64,000 nt of DNA, taken from Lachnospiraceae bacterium. GTDB lineage: Bacteria; Bacillota; Clostridia; Lachnospirales; Lachnospiraceae. Positions 42,264 to 53,900 of the stretch are shown here, piece by piece. Positions within the stretch are counted from its first letter, which is position 1. Each line of letters begins with the position of its first letter. The notes beneath the pieces are model-generated. The model had not been told where the DNA came from and did no database searches. It was given only the letters and a program-made list of their open reading frames with translations. The DNA is taken from the NCBI GenBank assembly GCA_024684085.1, contig JAIKXM010000019.1, positions 1 through 64,000 of the forward strand, given 5' to 3'. Position numbers and translations under genes: made by a program.

Positions 42264-44552
42264 TTATACTCTATTATAATTGATAAGGCAACCGGCAAGG
42301 ATTATACGTCTCTCCTCATCTGTCATATCGCCAAGTCTTAAGTCAAAGCCCTTAAGTTCACTGCCCGATACAACGTACGCCTTAATAACCTCATCCTTAT
42401 TCTCAACGGCAGCTCTGATACCGGGAATAAAGAGGTAGTCAAGGTTAGCAAACGGAAGGTCTCCCTCTTCGATAAGGAAAGGAAGCATTCCCCAGTTGAT
42501 AAGATTGGATCTGTATCTCTTGGTCGCATATTCATTGGCAATATTAGCCCATCCGCCAAGAACCTTCTGGCATGATGCAGCCTGCTCTCGCGCAGAACCG
42601 TCACCGGGCTTAACTGCGAAGATAGTAGAACCAAAGCCCACATTGCTGTCATCTACTTCGGGATAAGCCTTGACGATGACATCCATCACATCTCCGAGTC
42701 CGTCCACCTCTGCAACAGGATCATTGCCTGCCATAAGTGCCTTCTCAGCCTTCTGGATCTCCTTAGCAAGACCAACATAAGCAGGATCCTTACGTGAGAG
42801 TGTGAACTCTGCAAGTCCAAGAGGGTTAGATCTGAATGAAGAGGTCTCGCCCGAAGGGATCAGTTCATCGGTCGTAGTAACGGGATCATGTATCTCACTT
42901 ACAACTCTGAGAACAAGGTTCGAAGGCAATTCTGTCATCTTAGGCCAATCCTTGATATTGGGACCGAACTTGATCTCAACAGAAGGATCAGCAACTCCCT
43001 TAGAATCAAATACACGATTCTTGTATATATTAGAATCAAAGTAATACTTGTAATCAGTATATTCACCATCGAAGTCGGTAGCAGGTGTAAGATAACCCTT
43101 ATTAGCCGCTGTAGCTGCGATAGATCTTGCATCCATAAGTGCGACGGAAGCAACCTGACCGTTCTGTACCTTAGAACCTTCTCTGTTAGGGAAGTTACGT
43201 GTACTGTGTCTGATAGAGAATGCATTATTGGCAGGAGTATCACCCGCGCCGAAGCAGGGGCCGCAGAATGCTGTCTTAAGGATCGCACCTGTCTCTAAGA
43301 GAGAAGCTGCACAACCGTTCTTCATAAGTTCCATATAAATAGGTGTTGAAGCAGGATATATATTAAGTGTGAACTCATCGGCGCCGATATACTTGCCCTT
43401 AAGGATATCAGCTGCAGCACAGATATTCTCGAATCCACCACCGGCACATCCGGCGATAACACCCTGATCTACATACAGTCTTCCATTTCTGATCTTATCC
43501 TGAAGCGAGAACTCAACGGCATCACCGAAGCTCACCTTCGCTCTCTTCTCAACATCGGCAAGGATATCCTTGAGGTTGGCATTAACTTCCTCGATCGTGT
43601 ATGCATTGCTTGGATGGAAAGGCATTGCGATCATAGGCTTAACCGTAGAGAGATCGATAGTGATCATTCCGTCATAATAAGCCACCTCTCCGGGATTGAG
43701 TTCGGCATAATCTTCACTTCTTCCGTGAATATCATAGAACTCCTTAATGCGATCATCTGTTGCCCAGATACTTGAGAGACAGGTCGTCTCTGTAGTCATA
43801 ACATCTACGCCGATCCTGAAGTCTGCGCTCAGATTCTTAACGCCGGGGCCTACAAACTCAAGCACCTTATTTTTGACATAACCGTTAGCGAATACTGCGC
43901 CGATAAGTGCAATGGCAACGTCCTGAGGACCAACGCCCTTAACAGGCTCTCCGCTGAGATATACACCGATGACACCGGGTCTGTCTATATCATAAGTCTG
44001 ATTCAGAAGCTGCTTAACAAGCTCGGGACCGCCCTCGCCCATAGCCATCGTACCGAGAGCACCGTAACGTGTATGTGAATCCGAACCAAGGATCATCCTT
44101 CCACCGCCGGCTAACATCTCACGAGCGAACTGATGGATAACTGCCTGGTGAGGGGGAACATACACACCGCCGTACTTCTTGGCGCAGGTAAGACCAAACA
44201 TGTGGTCATCTTCGTTGATCGTACCGCCTACCGCGCAGAGTGAATTGTGGCAGTTGGTAAGTACATAAGGAATAGGGAACTTCTCCATTCCCGAAGCACG
44301 CGCTGTCTGAATGATACCTACGAATGTGATATCGTGGCTGGTAAGCTTGTCGAATCTGATCTTAAGCTTATCCATGTTGTCCGAAGTATTGTGAGCCTTG
44401 AGTATACCGTAAGCGATGGTATTCTCTGCAGCTGCCTTCTCGGTAATATCCTTACCTGTCTTAGCCTTGATGGCTGCTGCTGCCTCGGGGTCGGCAGGAA
44501 TGATATCGGTTCCGCCTACAAGATAGGCTCCGCCTTGAGATAATGTTATCAT
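42264..44552 (-). CDS. Aconitase-family hydratase (YbhJ-like)
   Basis: A 762-residue 4Fe-4S dehydratase of the aconitase superfamily. GSDSHT (156-161) is the substrate loop; Cys369 (AGCAGG), Cys430 and Cys433 (CGPCFGAGD) are the likely cluster ligands. A swivel domain fills the C-terminal third ([13 protein letters not shown], 'IPGIR'). The layout fits E. coli YbhJ and Firmicute 'hydratase' proteins better than AcnA/AcnB, so citrate may not be the substrate. No citrate synthase or isocitrate dehydrogenase is nearby. GAGGAG lies seven to eight bases before the ATG. Its own promoter and terminator suggest a single-gene unit. Confidence 0.8.
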   Translation of the reverse strand: MITLSQGGAYLVGGTDIIPADPEAAAAIKAKTGKDITEKAAAENTIAYGILKAHNTSDNMDKLKIRFDKLTSHDITFVGIIQTARASGMEKFPIPYVLTNCHNSLCAVGGTINEDDHMFGLTCAKKYGGVYVPPHQAVIHQFAREMLAGGGRMILGSDSHTRYGALGTMAMGEGGPELVKQLLNQTYDIDRPGVIGVYLSGEPVKGVGPQDVAIALIGAVFANGYVKNKVLEFVGPGVKNLSADFRIGVDVMTTETTCLSSIWATDDRIKEFYDIHGRSEDYAELNPGEVAYYDGMITIDLSTVKPMIAMPFHPSNAYTIEEVNANLKDILADVEKRAKVSFGDAVEFSLQDKIRNGRLYVDQGVIAGCAGGGFENICAAADILKGKYIGADEFTLNIYPASTPIYMELMKNGCAASLLETGAILKTAFCGPCFGAGDTPANNAFSIRHSTRNFPNREGSKVQNGQVASVALMDARSIAATAANKGYLTPATDFDGEYTDYKYYFDSNIYKNRVFDSKGVADPSVEIKFGPNIKDWPKMTELPSNLVLRVVSEIHDPVTTTDELIPSGETSSFRSNPLGLAEFTLSRKDPAYVGLAKEIQKAEKALMAGNDPVAEVDGLGDVMDVIVKAYPEVDDSNVGFGSTIFAVKPGDGSAREQAASCQKVLGGWANIANEYATKRYRSNLINWGMLPFLIEEGDLPFANLDYLFIPGIRAAVENKDEVIKAYVVSGSELKGFDLRLGDMTDEERRIILAGCLINYNRV

Positions 44553-44632
44553 CTGTAGATTCTCCTCTTTTTTATTAATATCTTACATAATGTTACCGGA
44601 TGTCCTCTCCGCAACACTGCTTACAGTACTAC

Positions 44633-44661
44633 GTATAAAAGACTCCTTCTATTCATGACAA
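44633..44661 (-). promoter_or_regulatory. Promoter for the hydratase gene
   Basis: Minus strand -35 TTGTCA (44656-44661), 17-bp spacer, -10 TTATAC (44633-44638). The -35 overlaps the foot of the hairpin at 44660-44691. Confidence 0.45.
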
Positions 44662-44691
44662 TAGATTGCGGGTAAAAACCCGCAATCTATT
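44660..44691 (-). terminator. Perfect 14-bp hairpin after glgP
   Basis: AATAGATTGCGGGT (44660-44673) pairs with ACCCGCAATCTATT (44678-44691) over AAAA. It lacks a following T-run but is the only strong stem between glgP and the hydratase promoter. Confidence 0.5.
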
Positions 44692-44708
44692 ATCAGTATT
44701 ACAATGTT

Positions 44709-44764
44709 ATTAAGCTTACTATCGACTTAGCATTGAACTATTCATTAAGCTTACTATCGACTTA
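44709..44764. repeat. 21-bp direct repeat at the glgP stop codon
   Basis: ATTAAGCTTACTATCGACTTA occurs at 44709-44729 and 44744-44764, 35 bp apart. On the minus strand each copy begins TAAGTCG; the first TAA is the glgP stop. Confidence 0.8.
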
Positions 44765-47266
44765 CTGTTCAGCCTTCTTAGCAGGAAGCTTAACCTTGGT
44801 AAGATGCCAGATATCATCCACATATTCCTGGATGGTCCTGTCTGAAGAGAACTTACCTGAAGCAGCGACATTGAGCATGGCTGCCTTAGCCCATCTCTCT
44901 TCGTCTCTGTAGAACTCTTCGATCTTCTGCTGAGCTTCAATATATGATCTGAAATCCTTCAGGATAAAGTACCTGTCGGCTACCTCTGTAGACTGAGTAT
45001 TGAGCAGTGAATTATAAGGTATACGGAATCTCTCCGGATCATCCTTGGAATAGAAACCGTTCACTAACTGCATAAGTACTTTTCTTATATCTTCATCATT
45101 GTTGAAGATCTCCATCGGATCATAACCACCGTTATTCTCATATGCGATAACTTCATCCGAACTCAGTCCAAAAATGACAGCATTGTCACTTCCGACCTCT
45201 TCAACGATCTCAACGTTGGCACCGTCCATAGTACCGAGAGTGATCGCACCGTTTAACATGAACTTCATGTTACCGGTACCTGATGCTTCCTTACTTGCTG
45301 TAGATATCTGCTCTGATACATCAGCTGCCGCGAAGATTATCTCCGCATTGGATACACGGTAGTTCTCGATGAATACGACCTTGATCTTACCGTTGATGGA
45401 CTCATCATTATTGATAACATCAGCAACCGAATTGATCAGCTTAATGGTCAGCTTGGCATTCTTATATCCTGCCGCAGCCTTTGCTCCGAAGATAAATGTT
45501 CTCGGATACATATCGATCTCGGGATGCTCCTTGATCTGATTGTAGAGATACATTACATGAAGTATATTGAGAAGCTGTCTCTTATATTCATGAAGTCTCT
45601 TAACCTGTACATCAAATATTGAATTGGGATCGATCTCGATTCCGTTGTGTTCCTTCACATAATTGGCCAGACGCACCTTATTCTGATACTTGATAGCCAT
45701 GAACTGTTCTCTGGCTGTCTTATCGCTTGCGTAAGCCTTGATCTTGCTGATCCTTGAGAGATCTGTTACCCAACCGTCGCCGATCCTCTCCGTGATCCAG
45801 TCAGCAAGAAGAGGATTGCCGTGAAGAAGGAATCTTCTCTGTGTGATACCATTAGTCTTGTTATTGAACTTCTCAGGATACATCTCATAGAAATCACGCA
45901 ATTCCTGATTCTTAAGTATCTCGGTATGAAGTCTTGCAACACCGTTAACGGAATACCCGGCAACAATGGCAAGATTGGCCATCTTAACCTGTCCGTCATA
46001 GATGATAGCCATCTTACGGATCTTCTCATCCTTAAGTTCCTGATCGTAACCGTACTTAGCCTCTATCTCAATAATGAATCTTCTGTTGATCTCTTCCACG
46101 ATCTGGTATATACGGGGAAGAAGTCTTGAGAAGAGCTCGATAGGCCATTTCTCCAATGCCTCTGCCATAATCGTATGGTTGGTATATGCACAGGTCTTGG
46201 TAGTTACTGCCCAGGCCTCATCCCATTCAAGGCCGTAGTCATCCATAAGGATACGCATAAGCTCTGCTACGGCAACCGTAGGATGTGTATCATTCAGCTG
46301 GAATGTAGCCTTCTCATGGAAGTTCCTGATATCATTATGTGTACGCATATACTTCGAAACCGCTTCCTGAACCGAAGCTGATATGAAGAAGTACTGCTGC
46401 TTAAGTCTGAGTTCCTTACCTGCGTAGTGGTTATCATTGGGATACAGTACCTCGGTAATATTGCGGGCAAGATTCTCCTGCTCAACCGCTTTCTGATAAT
46501 CACCCTTATCAAAGGAATCAAGCTGGAAGCACATAACAGGCTCTGAGTCCCAGATCCTTAATGTGTTAACTATGCCGTTACCGTAACCTACAATGGGAAT
46601 ATCATAGGGAACAGCCTTAACTGACTGATAATTCTCCTGCTTGAAGACATTCTTACCGTTCTCATCCTGATATACATTGATATATCCGCCGAACTTAACT
46701 TCCTTGGTATATTCGGGTCTGGGAAGTTCAAAAGGATTGTTGGTATCCAACCAGTTATCCGGCACTTCCACCTGATAACCGTCTCTTATCTCCTGCTTGA
46801 ACATACCGTAGTGATATCTGATACCGCAACCGTATGCCGGATATCCGAGAGTAGCAAGCGAATCAAGGAAACATGCGGCAAGACGTCCGAGACCGCCGTT
46901 ACCCAATGCTGCATCGGGTTCCTGATCCTCTATAACATTGATATCCAGACCAAGCTCCTCAAGACATTCCTTAACATCATTATAGGCCTGAAGATTGATA
47001 AGATTGTTACCGAAAGCTCTTCCCATAAGGAATTCCATCGACATATAGTATACGATCTTAGGATCTTTCTTCTCATATTCCCTCTGGGTATCTATCCAGT
47101 GGTCGATGATCGCATCCTTGATCGCATAACCTGCTGCCTGGAATATCTCCTGCATGCTGGCCTCTTTAATACTCTTACGATAAAGGGTCTTAACATTGTA
47201 GAGCACACTTCTCTTGAATAACTCTCTGTCAAAACTTAATTTACTCTTTGTACTTTTAGCTGCCAT
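44762..47266 (-). CDS. glgP: Glycogen/alpha-glucan phosphorylase
   Basis: Releases glucose 1-phosphate from glycogen-type glucans using pyridoxal phosphate. The cofactor lysine is Lys668 in EASGTGNMKFMLNG. DEEPDAALGNGGLGRLAACF-type and GVARLHTEILK signatures of family GT35 are present (residues near 120-135 and 440-450). At 834 residues it has the normal length of this class. GGAGG-like purines precede the ATG. With glgC and glgD about 8-10 kb away, the window holds both glycogen synthesis and breakdown, though in separate transcripts. Confidence 0.95.
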   Translation of the reverse strand: MAAKSTKSKLSFDRELFKRSVLYNVKTLYRKSIKEASMQEIFQAAGYAIKDAIIDHWIDTQREYEKKDPKIVYYMSMEFLMGRAFGNNLINLQAYNDVKECLEELGLDINVIEDQEPDAALGNGGLGRLAACFLDSLATLGYPAYGCGIRYHYGMFKQEIRDGYQVEVPDNWLDTNNPFELPRPEYTKEVKFGGYINVYQDENGKNVFKQENYQSVKAVPYDIPIVGYGNGIVNTLRIWDSEPVMCFQLDSFDKGDYQKAVEQENLARNITEVLYPNDNHYAGKELRLKQQYFFISASVQEAVSKYMRTHNDIRNFHEKATFQLNDTHPTVAVAELMRILMDDYGLEWDEAWAVTTKTCAYTNHTIMAEALEKWPIELFSRLLPRIYQIVEEINRRFIIEIEAKYGYDQELKDEKIRKMAIIYDGQVKMANLAIVAGYSVNGVARLHTEILKNQELRDFYEMYPEKFNNKTNGITQRRFLLHGNPLLADWITERIGDGWVTDLSRISKIKAYASDKTAREQFMAIKYQNKVRLANYVKEHNGIEIDPNSIFDVQVKRLHEYKRQLLNILHVMYLYNQIKEHPEIDMYPRTFIFGAKAAAGYKNAKLTIKLINSVADVINNDESINGKIKVVFIENYRVSNAEIIFAAADVSEQISTASKEASGTGNMKFMLNGAITLGTMDGANVEIVEEVGSDNAVIFGLSSDEVIAYENNGGYDPMEIFNNDEDIRKVLMQLVNGFYSKDDPERFRIPYNSLLNTQSTEVADRYFILKDFRSYIEAQQKIEEFYRDEERWAKAAMLNVAASGKFSSDRTIQEYVDDIWHLTKVKLPAKKAEQ

Positions 47267-47304
47267 AAAAGTCCTCCCGCCGTTTGATTTAAGTCCCCAA
47301 TTTT

Positions 47305-50300
47305 TTATATCTTCTCAATACAGATGGTCACATTCTCACCGTTGACATTCCATTCCTTCTTAACTGCCCCTTCAGTCTCGAAATCGAATCCGGTTGCAAG
47401 AACTTTATCAGCGATCGCCTTCTCATTGGCTTTCACAACACCGGCAAGCTTATCGTTACCGAGAATAGATACCTTAATATGATCCATGACCTCAAAACCG
47501 GCTTCTTTTCTCATCGTCTGGATCTTACTGATGATCTCATTGACGTTACCCTCTTCAAGAAGCTCTTCGCTGAGTGTGGTATCGAGTACAACTGTCATCT
47601 TATTGTCAGCTTCCGTTACATAGCCTTCCTTCTGGACCATTGTGATCAGAAGATCTTCTTCTGTAAGTCTGATCTCTTCACCGCTATCTTCGAATACAAG
47701 AGCACCCTTCTCATTAAGCTCATCCATTGCATTATTACCGTCAAGAGAAGCAAGAGTCTTCTGAATGAAGCCCATATGCTTACCGTACTTGGGTCCTACG
47801 GTCTTAAGCTGAGGCTTGAATGTATAAGTTGTGAAATCTCTTACATCTGCCGAGAAGGTGATATTCTTAACATTAAGCTCGTCTGTGATTATTGCCTTAT
47901 AGAAGTCATCAAGTTCAGCTTCAGCCTTAACATACATCTGTCCGATAGGCTGTCTGTTCTTGATATTGGCGGTATTACGGCAGGCTCTGCCCATTACTAC
48001 CACCTTCATAACTTCTTCCATCTTATCCTCAAGAGTCCTATCGATCATTCCCTTGTCTACTACAGGGAAGTCACACAGATGGATGGAGATCGGAGCATCC
48101 TTATCAACGGAACAAACAAGGTTACGATAGATCTCTTCTGCCATGAACGGGATCATGGGAGCCGCAGCCTTACATACCGTTACCAAAGCCGTGTACAGGG
48201 TCATGTAAGCATTGATCTTATCCTGCTCCATTCCCTTAGCCCAGAAACGCTCACGTCCGCGTCTTACATACCAGTTACTCATCTCATCCACGAACTCCTG
48301 AAGAGTTCTTGCCGCTTCAGGGATGCGGTAATTATCAAGGTTATTATCTACATCGGCTACCATTGAGTTCATCTTGGATAAGAGCCACTTGTCCATGATC
48401 GGCAGCTTATCGTACTCAAGAGTATACTTAGTAGGATCAAATTCATCGATATTGGCGTAGAGTACGAAGAATGCATATGTATTCCACAGAGTACCCATGA
48501 ACTTACGCTGCCCTTCCACAACCGCTCCGCTGTGGAATCTGTTAGGAAGCCAGGGTGCTGAATTGATATAGAAATACCATCTTATTGCATCCGCGCCGTA
48601 AGTCCTTAAAGCATCAAAAGGATCTACCGCATTACCCTTAGACTTACTCATCTTCTGACCGTTCTCATCCTGAACAAGGCCAAGAACGATTACATTCTCA
48701 TAAGGAGCCTTGTTGAACAGCAATGTCGACTCAGCCATAAGTGAATGGAACCATCCTCTTGTCTGATCGACTGCCTCTGAGATGAACTGTGCAGGGAACT
48801 GCTTCTCAAAGAGTTCCTTATTCTCAAAAGGATAATGATGCTGTGCAAAAGGCATCGCACCTGAATCGAACCAACAGTCTATAACTTCGGGCACTCTCTT
48901 CATTGTGCCGCCGCACTTCTCACACTTAAGTGTAACTTCATCGATATAAGGTCTGTGGAGCTCCACCTTGGCTGCATCGGGATTGCCGCTCTTCTCGGCA
49001 AGCTCTTCTCTTGAACCGATACACTCTCTGTTACCGCACTCACACTCCCAGATATTAAGAGGAGTTCCCCAGTATCTGTTACGTGAGATAGCCCAGTCCT
49101 GAATATTCTCAAGCCAGTTACCGAAACGTCCCTTACCGATGGATTCCGGTATCCAGTTAACTGTATTATTGTTACGGATAAGATCGTCTCTTACCGCTGT
49201 TTCCTTGATGTACCATGACTCTCTTGCATAGTAGATAAGAGGAGTATCACATCTCCAGCAGTGAGGATACTCATGCTCGAACTTGGGTGCTGCGAACAGG
49301 AGCTTCCTTGCATCGAGGTCTTTCAATACCTCAGGGTCGGCTTTTTTTACAAAAAGACCTGCAAAAGGAGTCTCGGCGGTCATCTCGCCCTTGCCGTCAA
49401 CGAACTGAACAAAAGGAAGATCATATCTGCCACCTACAACGGCATCATCCTCACCGAAGGCGGGAGCTATATGTACGATACCTGTACCGTCTGACATTGT
49501 AACGTAATCATCACAGGTAACGAAGAAGCCCTTCTTGCCCTGCTTGTCTGCAACCTCTCTCGCACACTCAAAAAGAGGCTCATATTCACGATGCTCAAGG
49601 TCGATTCCCTTATACTCTTCAAGGATCTCATAAGCGGGAGCATCTTCTGTGGCAAGGCTTCCGAGAACAGTATCAAGAAGCGCCTTGGCCATATAATATG
49701 TATATCCGTCTGCTGCCTTAACCTTGCAGTAGCTCTCCTCGGGATTCATACAGAGAGCAACGTTGGAAGGAAGAGTCCAAGGTGTTGTTGTCCATGCAAG
49801 GAAGTAAGCATCCTCGCCTACACACTTAAAACGAACGATAGCCGAACGTTCCTTAACAGTCTTGTAACCCTGTGAAACCTCAGCTGTCGAAAGAGGAGTT
49901 CCGCATCTCGGACAATAGGGAACGATCTTGAATCCCTTATAGAGAAGGCCCTTATCCCAGATCTCCTTAAGCGCCCACCACTCTGACTCGATATAATCAT
50001 CATGATAAGTAACATAGGGATCATCCATATCAGCCCAGAAACCTACTGTTCCCGAGAAATCCTCCCACATTCCCTTATATTTCCAAACAGACTCCTTACA
50101 TTTATCAATGAAAGGCTCCATTCCGTACTCTTCGATCTGTTCCTTACCGTTCAGCTGAAGCATCTTCTCCACCTCAAGCTCAACAGGAAGACCGTGTGTA
50201 TCCCAACCGGCCTTACGAGGCACGTAATATCCCTTCATTGTACGATATCTGGGAATCATATCCTTAATGACACGTGTAAGCACGTGACCTATATGAGGCT

Positions 50301-50457
50301 TGCCGTTAGCGGTCGGAGGTCCGTCATAAAAAGTGTAAGTCTCGCACTTCTCACGCTGCTCCATACTCTTACGGAAGATATCCTGCTCATTCCAAAATTC
50401 AAGAGTCTTTTTCTCTCTGTCAACAAAGTTCAGATTACTGTCAACCGGATTGTACAT
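47305..50457 (-). CDS. ileS: Isoleucyl-tRNA synthetase, type 2
   Basis: Charges tRNA-Ile. PHIGHVL (54-60) is the HIGH site and KMSKS (602-606) the second ATP motif. An editing domain lies between, a CxxC pair (about 512-515) follows, and the long C-terminal part (anticodon-binding and accessory regions) brings it to about 1050 residues. The length and GLVQDENGQKMSKSKGN point to the eukaryote-like IleS2 class, which is generally less sensitive to mupirocin than IleS1. The start is taken as ATG 50457 (MYNPVDSNLNF, family-like); ATG 50496 is possible. No T-box was found upstream. Confidence 0.94.
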   Translation of the reverse strand: MYNPVDSNLNFVDREKKTLEFWNEQDIFRKSMEQREKCETYTFYDGPPTANGKPHIGHVLTRVIKDMIPRYRTMKGYYVPRKAGWDTHGLPVELEVEKMLQLNGKEQIEEYGMEPFIDKCKESVWKYKGMWEDFSGTVGFWADMDDPYVTYHDDYIESEWWALKEIWDKGLLYKGFKIVPYCPRCGTPLSTAEVSQGYKTVKERSAIVRFKCVGEDAYFLAWTTTPWTLPSNVALCMNPEESYCKVKAADGYTYYMAKALLDTVLGSLATEDAPAYEILEEYKGIDLEHREYEPLFECAREVADKQGKKGFFVTCDDYVTMSDGTGIVHIAPAFGEDDAVVGGRYDLPFVQFVDGKGEMTAETPFAGLFVKKADPEVLKDLDARKLLFAAPKFEHEYPHCWRCDTPLIYYARESWYIKETAVRDDLIRNNNTVNWIPESIGKGRFGNWLENIQDWAISRNRYWGTPLNIWECECGNRECIGSREELAEKSGNPDAAKVELHRPYIDEVTLKCEKCGGTMKRVPEVIDCWFDSGAMPFAQHHYPFENKELFEKQFPAQFISEAVDQTRGWFHSLMAESTLLFNKAPYENVIVLGLVQDENGQKMSKSKGNAVDPFDALRTYGADAIRWYFYINSAPWLPNRFHSGAVVEGQRKFMGTLWNTYAFFVLYANIDEFDPTKYTLEYDKLPIMDKWLLSKMNSMVADVDNNLDNYRIPEAARTLQEFVDEMSNWYVRRGRERFWAKGMEQDKINAYMTLYTALVTVCKAAAPMIPFMAEEIYRNLVCSVDKDAPISIHLCDFPVVDKGMIDRTLEDKMEEVMKVVVMGRACRNTANIKNRQPIGQMYVKAEAELDDFYKAIITDELNVKNITFSADVRDFTTYTFKPQLKTVGPKYGKHMGFIQKTLASLDGNNAMDELNEKGALVFEDSGEEIRLTEEDLLITMVQKEGYVTEADNKMTVVLDTTLSEELLEEGNVNEIISKIQTMRKEAGFEVMDHIKVSILGNDKLAGVVKANEKAIADKVLATGFDFETEGAVKKEWNVNGENVTICIEKI

Positions 50458-50579
50458 TTTCTTTGTATCCTTTCCATATACCTTCTTCAATCTCATCGAT
50501 CTCAGATTATAATCAGTCTATTTTAACACATGCCCGTGCAAAAATCCATACACTTAGGTCTTCTCCGCCTTCCATATTG

Positions 50580-50779
50580 CCAAAATAGTTACTGTTCACA
50601 GGTGTCTGTCCGCTACAGGAAATATATTCACCGAAACGGCGCTCTCGCTCCGATGTGAGCGTAGCGGACACTAAGCTCGGCTTTGCCTCGCTAAGTGCCG
50701 ACGCCCACATAGGCGTTCCTGTGAATATATTTCCTGTGGCTATTTACAAAAACACGGGTGTGAACAGTAACCCAAAATA
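50580..50779. mobile_element. MITE-like element with TIRs and target-site duplication
   Basis: A 184-bp element (50588-50771) has perfect 13-bp terminal inverted repeats, GTTACTGTTCACA and TGTGAACAGTAAC. It is flanked by an 8-bp direct repeat CCAAAATA (50580-50587 and 50772-50779), as a transposase would leave. Inside is a second perfect 17-bp inverted repeat (50615-50631 / 50721-50737) and shorter hairpins (GTCCGCTAC / GTAGCGGAC; ACGCC/GGCGT). It has no coding capacity. It lies in the 464-bp spacer between mfd and ileS, whose remainder holds nothing I recognise. Confidence 0.82.
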
Positions 50780-50960
50780 GCTTCCGGCTTTACCGGATTC
50801 CCCTATTTTAAAAACTCCGTTTCTGACATAGATATGCGAGTTCTGACCAAATTTAAAGAATGAATAATTCCTTATGATATAGATTAAAAATGACGGCTTT
50901 TCCACAAATCTATACTCCTTATCACACCTTTATGATCGCAGCTTAAAGCCGGTCGTCATG

Positions 50961-53900
50961 CTACAGCAGAATCTTCTGCATCTCCTCGATGACCTCTCCC
51001 GTCTTCTCGATAAGCGTACGTTCATTTATGACACTCATGTCACTTACCGGATACTTCATCCTGAAGTATGGTTCACCCTTGGTCACAAGATCGAAGCCCT
51101 TGCCCATAGTGATCATTAGATCGGGGATCTTATCCACCTTGATCGCGGCATCCCGGCGCATGGTGAACCTGATCTCACCGCGACCGCCCTTGATATCAGC
51201 AATATACACCTTCGCAGCCTTAGCCTTCATAAGTGCTATCTTAAGCAGATTATCGGCACTATCCGGAAGTTTACCGAAACGATCCTTAAGCTCTCCTCTC
51301 ATGTCATCGGCTTCGGCATCCGTCTCGATGGAAGCGATCCTCTTATAGATCTCAAGCTTCTGCATCTCATTCACAATATAATCAGCAGGAATGAATGCAT
51401 CAACATCAAGGTCTATCTGCGTGCCCTCTTCTTCGGAATCTACCGCCTCTCCCTTGAGACGCATGACTGCTTCATTGAGCATCTTGCAGTACATATCATA
51501 ACCGACAGCTTCCATATGTCCGTGCTGCTTCCTGCCAAGGAGATTGCCGGCTCCTCTTATCTCAAGATCCCTGAGTGCTATCCTGAATCCCGAGCCCAGA
51601 TCCGTGAACTCTTTTATGGCTTCGAGCCTCTTCTCAGCCACTTCTTTAAGCATATAATCGCGCTTATACATTAAGAAAGCATAAGCGGTCCGCGTAGACC
51701 TTCCCACTCGACCCCTGAGCTGATACAGCTGTGACAGGCCGAACTTATCCGAATCATGGATGATGATCGTATTGACATTGGAGATATCCAGTCCTGTCTC
51801 AATTATCGTAGTGGACACAAGAACATCGATCTCTCCGTTTACGAAATCATACATTATCCTCTCAAGCTCATTCTCCTTCATCTGACCATGCGCATAAGAC
51901 ACATTGGCCTCCGGAACGAGCTTCCCGATAATGGATGCGATATCCGCAATATTGCTCACCTTATTATATACGTAATAGACCTGTCCGCCTCTTGATATCT
52001 CTCTTACAATGGCCTCTCTGACCATCTCCTCATTATACTCGCAGACAAAAGTCTGTATAGGCATTCTCTCTCCCGGCGGTTCCTCGAGCACACTCATATC
52101 ACGTATGCCCACAAGCGACATGTGAAGCGTTCTCGGGATCGGCGTAGCCGACAGCGTCAGTACATCAACCTCTTCCTTGAGGGTCTTCAGTTTCTCCTTA
52201 TGAGTCACGCCAAAACGCTGTTCCTCATCCACCACGAGAAGCCCCAGATCCTTATATACAACATCCTTGGACAGAAGCCTGTGAGTACCGATAACGATAT
52301 CCACCATTCCCTTTTTCAGATCTTCGATGACCTTCTTCTGTTCCGATGCCGTCCTGAATCGCGACAACATCTCAACTCTGATAGGGAAGTCCTTCATCCT
52401 GTCCTTGAAGGTATTATAATGCTGTCCCGCAAGAATGGTCGTAGGCACAAGTACCGCCACCTGCTTGCCATCTGATACCGCTTTAAAAGCAGCCCTGAGA
52501 GCGATCTCGGTCTTACCGTAACCCACGTCTCCGCAGATAAGTCTGTCCATTATCTTATCGCTCTCCATATCGCGCTTGGTATCCGCAACAGCCTCTAACT
52601 GATCAGCCGTCTCCTCATACGGGAACAGCTCCTCGAACTCCTGCTGCCATACCGTATCCGGTCCGAAGACAAAGCCCTTCTTAGCCCGCCTTGCCGCATA
52701 CAGATTCACCAGATCTTCCGCAACGATCTCAACAGCTTCCCTAACCTTCTGCTTGGTGTTGACCCATTCCTTGCTTCCCAATTTGTTCAGCTTAGGCTTA
52801 TGCTCGGTATCAACGGAAGCATACTTCTGAATGGCATCAAGCCCGGTCGCGAGAATATACAGATTGCCCCCGTCCCTGTACTCGATCTTCAGATAATCTT
52901 TGGTGACCTTATCCACCTCAACCTTCTCGATACCCTTATACACACCGAGGCCGTGAGTCTCATGGACCACATAATCACCCACATGCAGCTCATTAAAGTC
53001 ACTTATACCCCTGCCCTTATATGAGCTCTTGGGCTTTTTCTTCTTATCTGAAGAACCGAAGATATCACTCTCTGATATGACAACATACTTAAGCAACGGA
53101 TACTCAAATCCCTTAAGCGCATTGCCGTACATACACACGACTTCCCTCGGCTGATTCTCCCTCATGGGATCTTCCGTATATACAGCTGTAAAATCGCGGT
53201 CTCTCAGTTCTCCGGCAAGTCTTTTCGCTCTTGTACGAGATCCTGATAACAACAGTATCCTGTATTCTCTCTTCCTGTACATCTCAAGATCTTTTACAAG
53301 CATCTCGAAATTATTCTTATAAGTGGAGATACTCTTAACCGTTATCTCCGCCTTGAGTCCCGGCTTGATAAGCCCCTTCCTGTTCTCAAGTGTCGACAGC
53401 TGTAACAGCGGATAACGCTGGCAACGCGCGTTAGTCTCCTCCTTGCTCATCAGAAGCTTCATCTGCGTGGGTATGATATAGCCCTTCTCCAGACGATTCT
53501 TCATGCTGTCCGCGAACTCGAAGCTTACAGCATCCACATGCTCACTGACCCTTGCCGGCTCATCTATAACGATCATCGTCTTCCTGTCGGCAAAATAATC
53601 CGTAAGGCTGCAAGTATCCGGATAGAAGAAATGTATATAACTCTCCAGATTGGTCATTCGCCCAAGTTCCAGAATGTCCTGTTCCAGAGTCTTCATCGCC
53701 GTTTCAAGCCTGTGGGCTTCGTCACCCTTAAGCGCATCCCTTAGCTTCTTAACGCTTGCCTTGCCCTCTTTGGTGATAGCCTTCATGCCGGCTCTCAACT
53801 TATCCTCATCCAGTATAAGCTCACTTGCGGGAAAAACAGCGAGCGATTCAAGATTCTCTATCGAACGCTGTGTATATATGTCAAAAGTCCTCATGGACTC

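Noticed and set aside
50458..50960. T-box riboswitch before ileS
   Set aside because: No GGGUGGNACCGCG-type antiterminator bulge or specifier-loop arrangement was found; the structure there is explained by the inverted repeats of the inserted element.
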